Positions 29,032 through 39,554 of a stretch of DNA of 64,000 bases are shown here, piece after piece. Position 1 is the first letter of the stretch; the number at the start of each line of letters is the position of its first letter. The stretch spans positions 31,012,120 to 31,076,119 of the forward strand of contig NC_041016.1 in NCBI RefSeq assembly GCF_004193775.1, read 5' to 3'. The notes below the pieces were generated by a model, which was not told where the DNA came from, did not search any database, and was given only the letters and a program-made list of their open reading frames with translations. The stretch is from Glycine soja (lineage: Eukaryota; Streptophyta; Magnoliopsida; Fabales; Fabaceae). A program made the position numbers and the translations under genes.

Positions 29032-30697
29032 TGTCGCAACCTACCCTTCGGTGGGAGGGCGACGCGAGACTCGCGGGATGCGTGTTCCACGAAAGGAATA
29101 CGCGCGGAGTCGCCACCAACGTTTATTTGAGGAAAACGTCGGAAAAACCGGAAAAGACGCGATCTACGAACTTTTTAAGTGAAAGGTTCGGGAGTTGTAT
29201 TTACGCATGGGGAAGGTATTAGCACCCCACACGCCCGTCCCAAGGGACGGCAGCCTTTAATCGAATGTGCGCACATGACTTTGATTTTTATGTTCCCTTT
29301 TATGTTCTTATATCCTTTATACCCTTTTTATATTTTTTTCTTTTTTGTGGTCGACAAGGGTGTTTCCCTTTGCTCCTACGTATTCCTCAATTTGGGATGA
29401 GAAAATCAGACCTACGTAGTTCTTTCTTATCAAGCGATTCTTTACTTAAGTGGTGATCATTTTAAGGCGTTGGACCTTAAAAATGATCCATTTTACTTAG
29501 TGAGAAATTGAAATGACAAACTTCAAAAGCCTATTTTTATGGACGAGCTTGACTAGGCGAATTGATTTTAGCCTTTAGTTTCACTTTAGTTATTAATCAA
29601 TTCGATTAAGAATGAGAAATCCCAAAGAGAAAACGTCCGATTGATTTTCCGCTTTATTTTACTAAAAGATGTCTTTTTGATTATTATATTATTTTTTACC
29701 TCTTTTTGATTTCCAACGTGGTTACGGCACGACCGAACGGTCGGAATTTATTTTAACCGAAGTTAATGGATAATACAATTCAAATGTTCGGTGGAAATTT
29801 ATTTTATTTTTAAGTTAAGCGAGAAATGACTTAAGTAAAATGGCTTAAGCACGTCAACAGGGGGTATGAAAAGTAAACAAAACGAGAATAAAAATGCACG
29901 AAACACAATGTGGACCACTACGGGTACATAGAATGAATCGAAAAGCTTGGTTCGAGGTACTTACCCGTTGAAGATCGAAGAACGATGAAGAACGAATGAA
30001 GAACGTCGAAGAACGGTTGAAAGCTTTGCGAGATTCCTCACGGAAAACGTTACGGAAACGTTTCGGAAGCGCCTCGGCTTAGATTTTCTTCACGGAAACA
30101 ATTTTTCCAAGCAAATTCGAAAGAGAGAGAAGTGCCTAAGGGGTTGGACCCCTTCCTTCTTGCTTTCCTCCCCTATTTATAGCAAAATAGGGGAGGTGGT
30201 TGCCGCCCAGCTCGCCCAGGCGAGCTCAGCTCGCCCAGGCGAGCAGGGTTGCTTCCTCCAGAAGCAACCGCCTTCTGGAGGAATCTTCTGGAGGGCCCAA
30301 ATGGGCCTGGGTGCTATTTGCACCCCCATTTTTACTAAGTACACCCCCCTCTGCTATTTTTTGGTGATTCTGTTTCGTAAAGTTACGGAAACTTACGAAT
30401 TTCGTAACGATACTTGTTTTCTTTCCGTAATGTTACGGAACCTTGCGGATTACATAATCATCCCCTTTTTGACTTACGGAATGTTACGGAACCTCACTTA
30501 ATTATGCAACGATGCTTCCATTTGATTTCCGGTGTGTCACGGAAACTTACGGATTGTGCATCAATATTTTTTTGGTTTTTCGGCATGTCCTGGAATTTCA
30601 CAAATTGCCTAATGATGGGTGCCAAGCACCTCACGAGGACCAAAGAATGGTCGCACGTCATCGAGCAAAGGTCCCCGGACGAAATTAGGGTATGACA
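29032..30697 (-). repeat. Og3 5' LTR (1666 bp)
   Basis: It is nearly identical to 12725-14429. On the - strand the TATA box is at 30174-30181, with two copies of the inverted repeat at 30208-30244 and a splice donor at 29957-29966. The + strand ends TGTCGCAACC and GGTATGACA mark the borders. Confidence 0.92.
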
Positions 30698-31700
30698 CCA
30701 TGAATTGCGTTTTTGTTCATGTGTCCTCCACTTTCAAGTTTGGAGCTGTGTTTCATGATTGCCTAAGTGCGGACCCTCAAGGCAATCCTCCATTCTCACC
30801 CTTTTTCGGAGCCCCATGAATGTTATTGCCTAGCGCTGTTCATGTGTCCTCCACTTTCGAGTTTGGAGTTGTGTTTCATGATTGCCTAAGTGCGGACCCT
30901 CAAGGAAATCCTCCATTCTCCCTCTTTTTTCGAAGCCCCATGAATGTTATTGCCTAGGGCTGTTCATGTGTCCTCCACTTTCGAGTTTGGAGTTGTGTTT
31001 CATGATTTCCTAAGTGCGGACCCTCAAGGCAATCCTCCATTCTCACCCTTTTTCGGAGCCCCATGAATGTTATTGACAAGGGATGTTCATGTGTCCTCCA
31101 CTTTCAACTTTCGAGCTGTGTTTCATGATTGCCTAAGTGTGGACCCTCATGGCAATCCTCCATTCTCACCCTTTTTCGGAGCCCCATGAAAGTTATTGCC
31201 TAGCGCTGTTCATGTGTCCTCCACTTTCGAGTTTGGAGCTGTGTTTCATGATTGCCTAAGTGCGGACCCTCAAGGCAATCCTCCATTCTCCCCCTTTTTT
31301 TCGGAGCCCAATGAATGTTATTGCCTAGCGCTATTCATGTGTCCTCCACTTTCGAGTTTGGAGCTGTGTTTCATGATTGCCTAAGTGCGGACCCTCAAGG
31401 CAATCCTCCATTCTCCCCCTTTCTTCGGAGCTCCATGAACTACCTTTTCGTTCATGTGTCCTCCACTTTCGAGTTTGGAGTTGTGTTTCATGATTGCCTA
31501 AGTGCGGACCCTCAAGGAAATCCTCCATTCTCCCCCTTTTTTTCGGAGCTCCATGAATTGCGTTTTCTTTCATGTGTCCTTCACTTTCGAGTTTGGAGCT
31601 GTGTTTCATGATTGCCAAAGTGTGGACCCTCAAGGCAATCCTCCATTCTCCACCCTTTTTCGGAGCCCCATGAATGTCATTGCCTAGCGCTGTTCATGTG
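30698..31700 (+). repeat. About 120 bp tandem array (8-9 units) in the Og2 3' region
   Basis: Units of 118-126 bp carry gttcatgtgtcctccactttc, gtttcatgattgcctaagtgcgg and cctccattctc blocks; unit starts are near 30715, 30838, 30962, 31083, 31207, 31333, 31452, 31570 and 31690. Within units ttgcct...aggcaa and catgaa...ttcatg form inverted pairs. The first unit was split by Og3: its left part is at about 12705-12724. The repeat is unrelated in sequence to the arrays of Og1 and Og3. Confidence 0.9.
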
Positions 31701-31970
31701 TCCTCAATTATCAAGCGCGAAGCCTCTGGTGACTGGGAAACACGTTCTTCTGTTGTTTTCCGGATCGGTTCCTTCGCCAAATATGTGTATATGTGTATAT
31801 GTATATTATATTCGTTGTTCTGGTTGTTGTTTGTATTTTGTTTTGTGCAGAAGAAAAAAGAAGGAGTAGAGACGAGAGTCTTCATCACGGAAAGGGCAGG
31901 ATGGACAAAATCAGTGTGCTATCTTTGCTTTCCTCTTATCTCCGATGAGAGGTAAGTAAAGAGGGGCAAC
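31701..31970 (+). other. Og2 region before the 3' LTR, with polypurine tract
   Basis: The stretch ends in aagtaaagaggggcaac (31954-31970) directly before the LTR TG, the polypurine tract. A gtatatgtgtatatgtatat run lies near 31785. Unlike Og1 and Og3, no extra LTR-start fragments are present here. Confidence 0.75.
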
Positions 31971-33594
31971 TGTCATACCCTAATTTCGTCCGGGGATTAT
32001 TATTTGATGATATACAACCTTTGATTGGCCGCTTCGAGACACTTGGCGTCCTTTGTTGCACAATGAATGAAGTCCCGAGACGTGTCAGAAATCAAAAGGA
32101 AGCAGGCTAGCGCAATCTGTGAAATTCCGTAATGTGGCGGAAATCGAAAAGAGGTGTTTTTGCGCGATCCGTAAGTTTCCGTAACTTCTTCGAAAGCTAA
32201 AACAGAGTAAATACATAATCTGTAAGGATTCGTAACCTTGCGGAAGGGAAATAAGTATCGTTACGAAATTCGTAAAGTTTCGTAACGTTACGGAAAAAGA
32301 ATTACCAAAAAAAATAGAAGGAGGGTGCATTTAGTAAAAAAGGGGGTACAAATAGCAATCTGGCCCACTTGGGCCTTCCAGATCCTTCCTCCAGAAGGCT
32401 GTTGCTTCTGGAGGAAGCAACCTTGCTCGCCTGGGCGAGCTGAGCTCGCCTGGGCGAGCTGGGTGGCAAGCTCCTCCCTTATTTTGCTATAAATAGGGGG
32501 AGGAGTGAAGAAGAAAGGGGTTCAGCCTTCTTGGCACTTCCCATTCTCTTGAAATAGCTGAGGAAAATTAGTTCCGTGAAGAAAATCCAAGCCGAGGCGC
32601 TTCCGTAACGTTTCTGTGAGTAATTACGCGAAGATTCTCGACCGTTCTTCAAGATTCATTGTTCGTTCTTCGTTTTCTTCAGTCTTCAACGGGTAAGTAC
32701 CTCAAACCGAGGTTTTCAATTCATTCTATGTACCCGTGGTGGTCCACATTGTGTTTCATGTATTTTTATTCTCGTTTTTATTCGCTTTTTATACCCCCTT
32801 TTGACGTGCTTAAGCCATTTATTTAAGTCATTTCTCGCCTAATCTAAAAATAAAATAAATTTCCACCGATCATTTGAATTGTATCATCCATTAATTTCTA
32901 TTAAAATGAATTCCGACCGTTCGGTCGTGCCGTAACCACGTTGGAAATCAAAAAAGAGGTAAAATAATAATATAATAATCAAAAAATGCCCTTTTAGTAA
33001 AATAAAGCGAAAAATCAATCAGACGTTTTCTCTTTGGGATTTCTCATTCTTAATTGAATTGACTAATAACTAAAGTGAAATTAAGGCTAAAATCAACTCG
33101 CCTAGTCAAGCTCGTCCACAAAAATAGGGTTTTGAAAGTTTATCATTTCAGTTTCTTACCAAGTAAAATGGATCATTTTTAAGGTCCAACGCCTTAAAAT
33201 GATCACCCTTCAAGTAAAAAGAATCACTTGATTCACGCATAATAAAGAACTAAGTAGGTCTGATTTCCTCTTTGATGGAGGGTACGTAGGAGCAAGAGCC
33301 CCGCTTTTGTCGACCTCAAAAAAATAAAAAGGAAATAAAGTTAAGGTAACACAATTTCCACAATTCTAAAAAATAGGTTGTTGTCCTTTGAGACAAACGT
33401 GAGAGGTGCTAATACCTTCCTCAAGCGTAAATACAACTCCCGAACTTAGAATTTTCATTTCGACCGGTTTCCTACGGTTTTTCTAACGTTTCCCACAAAT
33501 AAACGTTGTTGGCGACTCCGCGCATCTTTCCTCCTTTGGAAAGCGCACCCGTGAGCCTCGCCTTCGCTCGCCTGCAAAAGGGCACATTGCGACA
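31971..33594 (+). repeat. Og2 3' LTR (1624 bp)
   Basis: It runs from TGTCATACCC to GGCACATTGCGACA and is diverged from the Og1 and Og3 LTRs. The CCTCCAGAAG hairpin is conserved near 32388, the inverted repeats lie at 32424-32460, TATAAATA at 32488-32495, the splice donor at 32691-32700, and the TACGTA module near 33247-33310 (one copy changed to ctaagtag). The next base belongs to the Og4 ORF1 coding sequence. Confidence 0.9.
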
Positions 33595-35151
33595 GCTAGC
33601 AGTCTCGAAAGCTCTTGACTCCCATTCAAGGTGAAAGTGAACCTACCCATCCACATCATTGCTTCTCTGTGTAATGAATCGATTACTCTTTCTCTCACTT
33701 CTCTTTCTGCTTACATGACCGACACCTTTGCATACTCATCCTCTAGCCTTTATGCATGGGTTGCTGCAAGACTTAGCTTCTCCTTGTATTGGTCAATGAT
33801 GGCCCACATGGTTTCTTCCGTCTTGCTCAATTGGTCGGACAAACTTCTCTTTGACCTTTGACAAGCCTTCAACTTGTCTTCCAATATCATGCCTTCGATT
33901 CTCGACTGGTCTCTCTCGGCCCTTTGAAGCTTAAGCTTGCCACCCCACAACACCCCTCGGAACTTGTTTCGGCCCCATTCTTCCTTTTGGGCCCTTTTTG
34001 CTTCAGGAGCCAATCTAACTCTTGCGTCTGAGCCTTCAGCCATTTGTGATATCCATCGACGATCCTGTTGCTGCTTCCCCTAAGTTCCTTATCCTTTCTT
34101 TGCACCACGCTCCATGCCTTTTGAACCCTGTGAAATATCCTCACATTGGGGTCACTGAAACCTCGTGCGATGAAGGGTGTGATGCTTTCTTCTGACGGTG
34201 CTCCTCTCATGGGATAGCCAAGTTGTCTTATGGTGAGGACGGGTTTATAATTGATACAACCCCTCGTTCCCATCAAGGGGACATTTGAGAACCCCTCGCA
34301 TGAGGACAAAACCCCGACTCTTCCATCCTTCCATCGAGGGAACCAATTAATGGATGCCTCTACCATACTAGCCAAGAGTTGCTCCCAGTTTGCCTTCCCT
34401 TTCTCTGTGCACATGCGGTGACTTTGCAGAGGACAGACGGGTCTACTTTCATGGCTAAAGAGGTGCGACACCAGCCATACATAAAGGGCGGGTGTGCAAC
34501 AGACAATCCTTGTGCCGCTCTTCTCGCATCTTCGATCAAATGTGTCGTAGGCATCGACCAACACAACAACGATCGGGCTTTCTTTGCTATGGTGGTAAGC
34601 AAGGAAGGTGTCGATCGCCGCTAGATCTACCAATTTGTCCATATTTAGTAAGAGGATGACTCCAAATACCAATAATGCCAAGACATCAATGAACGAAGCC
34701 TATACACCTCGATTTGCCAAAGCCTTCGCCTTCTCCTACAAGTGCTTCCTCGGTATTCCAACCACCCCATTTCTATTTTGCTTTACTCGGTCCAATTCTT
34801 GCACCGAGATTTTGACCACCTTGTCTATTCTCAGCATGGAGGGATAGAACCCGAAAAAAAGATACAACCTTCTTCCTCCTAGCTGGCATCCTAAGATCTC
34901 TTCAAACTCTTCCACGGTTGGTACTAACCGAAAGTCCCCAAACGTAAAGCATCTTAGTGGTTGATCGTAATACTGAGTGAGGGATGCAATGGCTTCAATA
35001 GAGACTTCTATCATAGCTAGATCCCAAATCTTCCCACAGGTCTTGCGGAAAGCTTGACGTTGGAGCTCATCAATCAATTGCCCCAATTCTTGCAAACTCG
35101 CAACCTCTAGGCTTTTAATTTTGACTTGATAGAACCTTTTCTTAAACAAGG
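33595..35151 (-). pseudogene. ORF1 of Og4 (DUF7745-like), broken
   Basis: The - strand reads KRFYQVKIKSLE, TQYYDQPLRCFTFGDFRLVP, LVDLAAIDTFLAYHHSKESP and GTRGCINYKPVLTIRQLGYP, in the same order as the intact copy at 26302-28167. Stops or frame changes occur near 34740-34682 and 34044-33887, part of the coiled-coil region is deleted, and a stop lies near 33720-33750. Og2 removed the last roughly 50 codons (after NGSQELSRLLA), and Ath1 separated the start region just ahead of KRFYQVK. No product is possible. Confidence 0.85.
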
Positions 35152-35156
35152 GTGCT

Positions 35157-36174
35157 TGTTAGTCATCTTATATGACTAAATTTTGTATAGAAAACATTTT
35201 CCAAAACTTGTATAATTCCCCCAATTTATGGTAAATTTGTAGTGATTTTGTAAATAAATCTTGTTTTATGATTAAAGTTGTCTCTAGAATAATTCCATTG
35301 AATTTAATGATGAAATCTATACAATTTCAAGTGAAAAAGAGACTAAGTCATGAAGTGCTAAAAGTGACAGAGCATTAATATCAAGGTCGCGCGCTAAACG
35401 CGAGATCAGTGTGCTAAGCGCAGTAGTTGTCTTCAGCCACGCTCAACGCACGACTGGTGCTAAGCTCAAATCCACTTATACGCGCTAAGCGCGAGGGTGG
35501 CGCTAAGTGCAACGTCGCGAATTCAGAGCCTATTTAAAGCATGTCTTGTGCAGAATTAGGGTACAGAACTTTTACAGCATATTTTTACAACATTCCAGAG
35601 CACACCACGGTGCTATTTCGGGAAAAGAGCTTTAGAGGCAGCAAGAGGAGCAGCCTTTGCAGAGATACCTAAGTTTTGTAATCTCATTATTGTTAGGGTT
35701 TCTTCTGTAATGGCTGGCTAAACACCCTTGTTGGGGATTTCTAAAAAACAGCTGATGTATTTCTTTTAATATCTAATTCATTATTTTTCTTGTGTTTAAT
35801 GATTCTTTCATTGCTTAAATTTTGTATGCTTTTGGTCTGATCAACCATTTGTGTGCCTAGTTAGATGACTTTAGCATTGGGAAATGTATTGTTGCCTTAG
35901 AACTTGAATGAAGCAGAATTGAAACTTAGTCTTACAAGAGGGATCCGCAGATTAAGTTTTGGTTTAAAATATGTTGTTACAATAATGTTGTTTGGTATAA
36001 GTCTAGGCCAATAAGAGGGATCTGAGTACAAAGCTAAGGCTAAGTTAGTCTAAAATTTCGTTTTAATTTTAAATACTTGACTATCCGATGCGCTTTCCGG
36101 CAAACCGGATTTCCCTTGAACATATTTGTATAAGGAAAAAGTGACCAAAAAGTAACTCCAGGAGAAATCCAACA
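35157..36174 (+). repeat. Ath1 5' LTR (1018 bp)
   Basis: Relative to the 3' LTR it keeps about 230 bp (35205-35430) that the other lacks, and lacks duplicated gtctagtccaacaagMgggatctgagg segments. It contains cgcgctaaacgcg/gcgctaagcgcg motifs (35390-35510) and tatttaaag near 35530. Confidence 0.88.
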
Positions 36175-36183
36175 AAGTATTTA

Positions 36184-36203
36184 TGGCGTCGTTTCCGGAG
36201 AAC
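36184..36203 (+). other. Primer-binding site of Ath1
   Basis: TGGCGTCGTTTCCGGAGAAC lies nine bases after the LTR end. It resembles the Athila/gypsy site usually assigned to tRNA-Asp, with several changed bases. Confidence 0.6.
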
Positions 36204-36344
36204 TAGATTTAAGAAGAGTTTGGTTCAATTTTACGGCATTACTTTATATTTTTTTCTTTGATTCATTGATTCTTTTGTTTATATTTAAGTTACCGTATAT
36301 TCATTGTTCTTTTGGACTGGATAATTGTTGTTCTATTTTCTTGT

Positions 36345-37100
36345 ATGCAAAGAAGATCTACTACAGGTGATTTAATTCCCATTAATTTGGAGATTAACGC
36401 CACTTGTAGAAGGCGTAATTCACAGAGAATCAGAAATTTTTTTACAGGATTTAGAAGCAGCAGCAACTCCAGAAGAAGAACCTCGATCTTCCGAGGCATC
36501 TTCTAGTTTTCCTATTGTAGGGCATTCTCATATAGAATCTGCTGAAGACCTAATCATGGCTGAAGAGCCAAGAAGAGTAACCCTGGAGGATTATTCAAGT
36601 TCTACTGTGCCACAATTTCTCACTAGTATTGCACAGCCAGAAGTTCAAGCTCAGACAATTACATATCCTCCTTCTTTGATACAGCTAATTCAAAATAATC
36701 TATTTCATGGTTTACCCAATGAAGAACCTTATGCTCACTTGGCCACCTATATAGAGATATGAAATACTATTAGGTTGGCAGGTGTGCCTGCGGATGCAAT
36801 CAGGTTGAGTCTGCTTTCATTTTCTTTATCTGGAGAAGCTAAGAGGTGGCTTCATTATTTTAAAGGAAACAATTTGAAGTCATGGGATGAAGTGGTAGAA
36901 AAGTTCTTAAAAAAGTACTTCCCTGAATCAAAGACTATAGAAGGAAAAGCTACCATCTCTTCCTTCCACCAGTTTCCAAATGAATCATTGAGAGGCACTT
37001 GAAAGATTCAGAGGTTTATTGTGGAAGACTCCCACTCACGGTTTTTCAAAACCAATACAGCTCAACATATTCATAGATGGGTTGAAACCACAATCTAAGT
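36345..37100 (+). pseudogene. gag: Gag of Ath1, broken
   Basis: Segments read MQRRSTTGDLIPINLE (from 36345), then in another frame EEPRRVTLEDYSSSTVPQF and, after a stop at about 36760, LAGVPADAIRLSLLSFSLSG and WDEVVEKFLKKYFPES. The last blocks are the capsid-type retrotransposon gag core. A further frame change near 37000 and loss of homology after GLKPQSK (about 37095) end the gene. At that point a direct repeat (taagtaagttagtcca, also near 37186) marks the likely edge of the deletion that removed pol. Confidence 0.85.
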
Positions 37101-37379
37101 AAGTTAGTCCAAGTAACTTGTGTACTTTCTGCTGATGTGTACAGCTTGCCTGCATCTTCATCGCTTCATTTCAAGAACAATCCAAGTAAGTTAGTCCATT
37201 TCTATTTTTATTTTCCATCCTTCAAACCTTAGGATATATGACTTCTTGTTTTCTTAGTTTTATGTTGTTAGGTTAAGGTTATAGTTTTAGGGTTAGTCAA
37301 TGTAGGATTTTAGGTAACTTAGAAGCCCATTAGGGGAAATATGGCTGAAAGGGGTGAATACCCATGTGGTTCTGTCTAG

Positions 37380-37990
37380 AAATCACGATGAACGCGCTAA
37401 GCGTGCCAGTGCGCTTAGCCTGTTCATCGCAACTGTTAAAATTTTGGAATTCCAAATGAACGCGCTAAGCGGACCATGTCGCGCTAAGCGCGTTCATCCC
37501 TGCTAATGAACGTAAGTGATGAACCCGCTAAGCATGTCTATGTACCAAGCGAGACTAGTGTTCAGACATTAAGGTTTTGAGAATTTTTGTTCAGCGCTCA
37601 GCCTGACCTGTACGGCTAAGCGCCACTTTGCTTCTGTAAGTTTTCTTTTGAATAAGGCTAAGCATGTCTGTGTGCTAAGCCCTTGTTGTGTGTTGAGCTA
37701 AGCGCCCTGCTGTGCTAAGCTCAACTGCCTCACTATCTTTTAAGTTTTTGTAGTTAGGCTAAGCGCACCCTGTGCGCTAAGCCGGAGTGTTATTCTGTTG
37801 AGGCTGAGCTAAGCGCACCATGCTGCGCTAAGCTCCAACCCTCTTTAGTTTTGAAAATTGTAGACTTAGGCTAAGCTCAGCCGTGCACTAAGCCTATTCT
37901 ATAGAAAAAATGTTTTATATGTCTTCGAGCTAAGCGCCAGCCTGCTGCGCTTAGCGCCTGAGTAAAATTTCATAAGCGCGCTAAGCGCCC
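37380..37990 (+). repeat. Array of CGCTAAGCG-type inverted motifs
   Basis: About twelve pairs of gcgctaagc(g) or the complement gcgcttagc lie at 10-40 bp spacing in otherwise diverged sequence. The core cgctaagcg is nearly self-complementary. The same motif occurs in both LTRs of Ath1 (35390-35510 and 42118-42170). Confidence 0.75.
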
Positions 37991-38068
37991 AGGCAAAATT
38001 TTAGTTTTATTTTTGTTTTTGTGAAAATAACATGTGCTAATCTCTTGTGTTTGTCTTATATTTTGCAG

Positions 38069-39554
38069 ATGGCATCTAAGAAGAGGAAAACTCCTTCTAC
38101 ACCTACCCAGGCCAGATTTGATAGATCCAGGTTCACATCCCTAGAGGCTTGGGAGAGGTATACAGACATTGTGGTACCTAGAAAACTACTACCGGAGAGG
38201 AATGTAGTAGTTTATTACACTAAGTTCAACGAGGTTCAAGGAGGAACTCGAGAGAAGACATTGGGATGAGAAGTTGACTGATTTTTCTGACAGTAGCATA
38301 GACATCGCCATTGTGATGGAATTTTACGCCAACCTCTATGACCCCGAGGATAAATCACCTAAGCAGGTGAGGGTGAGAGGTCATCTAGTGAAGTTTGATG
38401 AAGATACTCTTAACACATTTCTGAAGACCCCTGTAATTTTGGAGGATGGGGAGAATTTATGTACTTATTCCAGGTTTGCACTCCTGAGACCTGATCCTCA
38501 AGAGTTGGCTGCTAAGTTCTGTATCCCAGGGAAGGGATTCGAGCTTAATGTTGATGGGCAGCCTTTGAAGATATTGAGGAAGAATATGACCACCTTAGCT
38601 CAGACATGGAGCGTTCTTTCCTTTTCTAACATGATTCCTACCTCCCACACATCCGATGTGACCTTGGACAGCACCAAGTCGATTTATGGTATTATTATGA
38701 AGATGGATATGAACTTGGAGTACCTCATCTGCCACCAGATCTCCCTTATTGCACAACATGATACATCTAGACTTGGATTCTCTGCCTTGATCATAGCTCT
38801 ATGCAAGGCCAGGGGAGTCCAATCAGATTCTAGATCCCTGGAGAACTTGAGCCATACCATTAACTTGGCATATATTAAGAAGAACTATTGGAATCTTGAT
38901 GATCCAACAGTGACATTTAGAGGGCCAAGGAAGGCCAGGGGTAAGAGATCAGAGGTCCCCACTACTTCAGCAGCACCAGAGACACCAGCTCCTACTTCTT
39001 CCACAGCTCCAGTACCTCTCATTCAGACTCCAGTTATTCCTCCTACATTTACACAGCTACCACTTCCAGCTCCTTTATATGCAGGACCCTCAGATTTTTC
39101 ATTTACACCACAGATGCTTCATTCCATGGCCCAGAGCTTACATAGGGGGCAGTCCATCATCATGCAGAGCCTACAGGGCTTGGGCTTGCCATCCATTATG
39201 AGCATGGATGAGTTTAATATGCAGGTGGCCTGGCCATGAGCCTAGCCTTCTCCTTCTAGAAGGGGTGGGGCCTCCGCAGCCCAGGAACCTATTCTTGAGG
39301 AGCCAGCAGCAGCAGCAGAGGGGGAGGATGAGCTCACACCTCCTAAGCCATTTTATTTTGATGCAGATGCACACATGGCTCAGGAGGAGGGGACTTCCAT
39401 AGATCAAATACTTAAGCCATCTCCTGCACCAGTTCCTGAGGAGACCCAGCCATCTACACCAGTCACGGAGCCAGAGCAGCCTATCCAGGATTCATCAGCA
39501 GCTCCAACACTAGATCATAATGAAGATCAGCCACAAGATGAGCAGGATGTTTAA
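38069..39554 (+). pseudogene. Env-position ORF of Ath1 (putative plant transposon protein domain), two frameshifts
   Basis: The start ATG at 38069 directly follows an acceptor-like ttttgcag. Frame one runs MASKKRKTPSTPTQARFDRS to a stop at 38269. A neighbouring frame then continues (LTDFSDSSIDIAIVMEFYAN, CIPGKGFELN, NMTTLAQTW, TSRLGFSALIIALC) to a stop at 39239 after QVAWP. A third shift reaches a Glu/Pro/Ala-rich tail ending at 39554. The landmarks and their order match the intact Ogre ORF2 at 9593-10852. Athila-type elements are known for an env-like ORF here, but I see no clear signal peptide or transmembrane segment in this copy. It cannot be translated as one product. Confidence 0.85.

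Larger units (their letters stand above)
12725..30697 (-). mobile_element. Og3: complete but pol-less Ogre/Tat-type element with 5 bp target duplication
   Basis: Two nearly identical LTRs (29032-30697, 5'; 12725-14429, 3') bound a 17.97 kb element in minus orientation. The target duplication ccatg is perfect (12720-12724 and 30698-30702). A 19 base primer-binding site lies 2 bases inside the 5' LTR and a polypurine tract abuts the 3' LTR. Reading in element direction, it holds a leader, intact ORF1, broken gag, no protease/reverse transcriptase/integrase, an LTR-like insertion, a 2.4 kb hairpin minisatellite, an ORF2 relic, tandem arrays and the polypurine tract. By eye the LTRs differ by about four small changes plus the number of palindrome repeats, so the insertion is recent. 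Confidence 0.93.
6058..33594 (+). mobile_element. Og2: Ogre/Tat-type LTR retrotransposon interrupted by Og1 and Og3
   Basis: Og2 is present as 6058-12724 and 30698-33594, with Og3 between. Its 5' part lies left of Og1, outside the window. It carries the end of pol (plant-type second RNase H and integrase), an internal promoter and intron, intact ORF2, a noncoding 3' region, a roughly 120 bp tandem array split by Og3, a polypurine tract and a 3' LTR. The LTR ends at 33594 inside codons of the Og4 ORF1, so Og2 inserted into Og4. The predicted target duplication is gctag (33595-33599), whose partner should lie left of the window. Confidence 0.85.

Noticed and set aside
35390..35510. Host gene promoter near the CGCTAAGCG motifs
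   Set aside because: It lies inside the Ath1 LTR and no host gene follows.
38069..39554. Envelope glycoprotein
   Set aside because: Only the position matches env; no signal peptide, transmembrane helix or glycoprotein features are visible, so I describe it as an env-position ORF.
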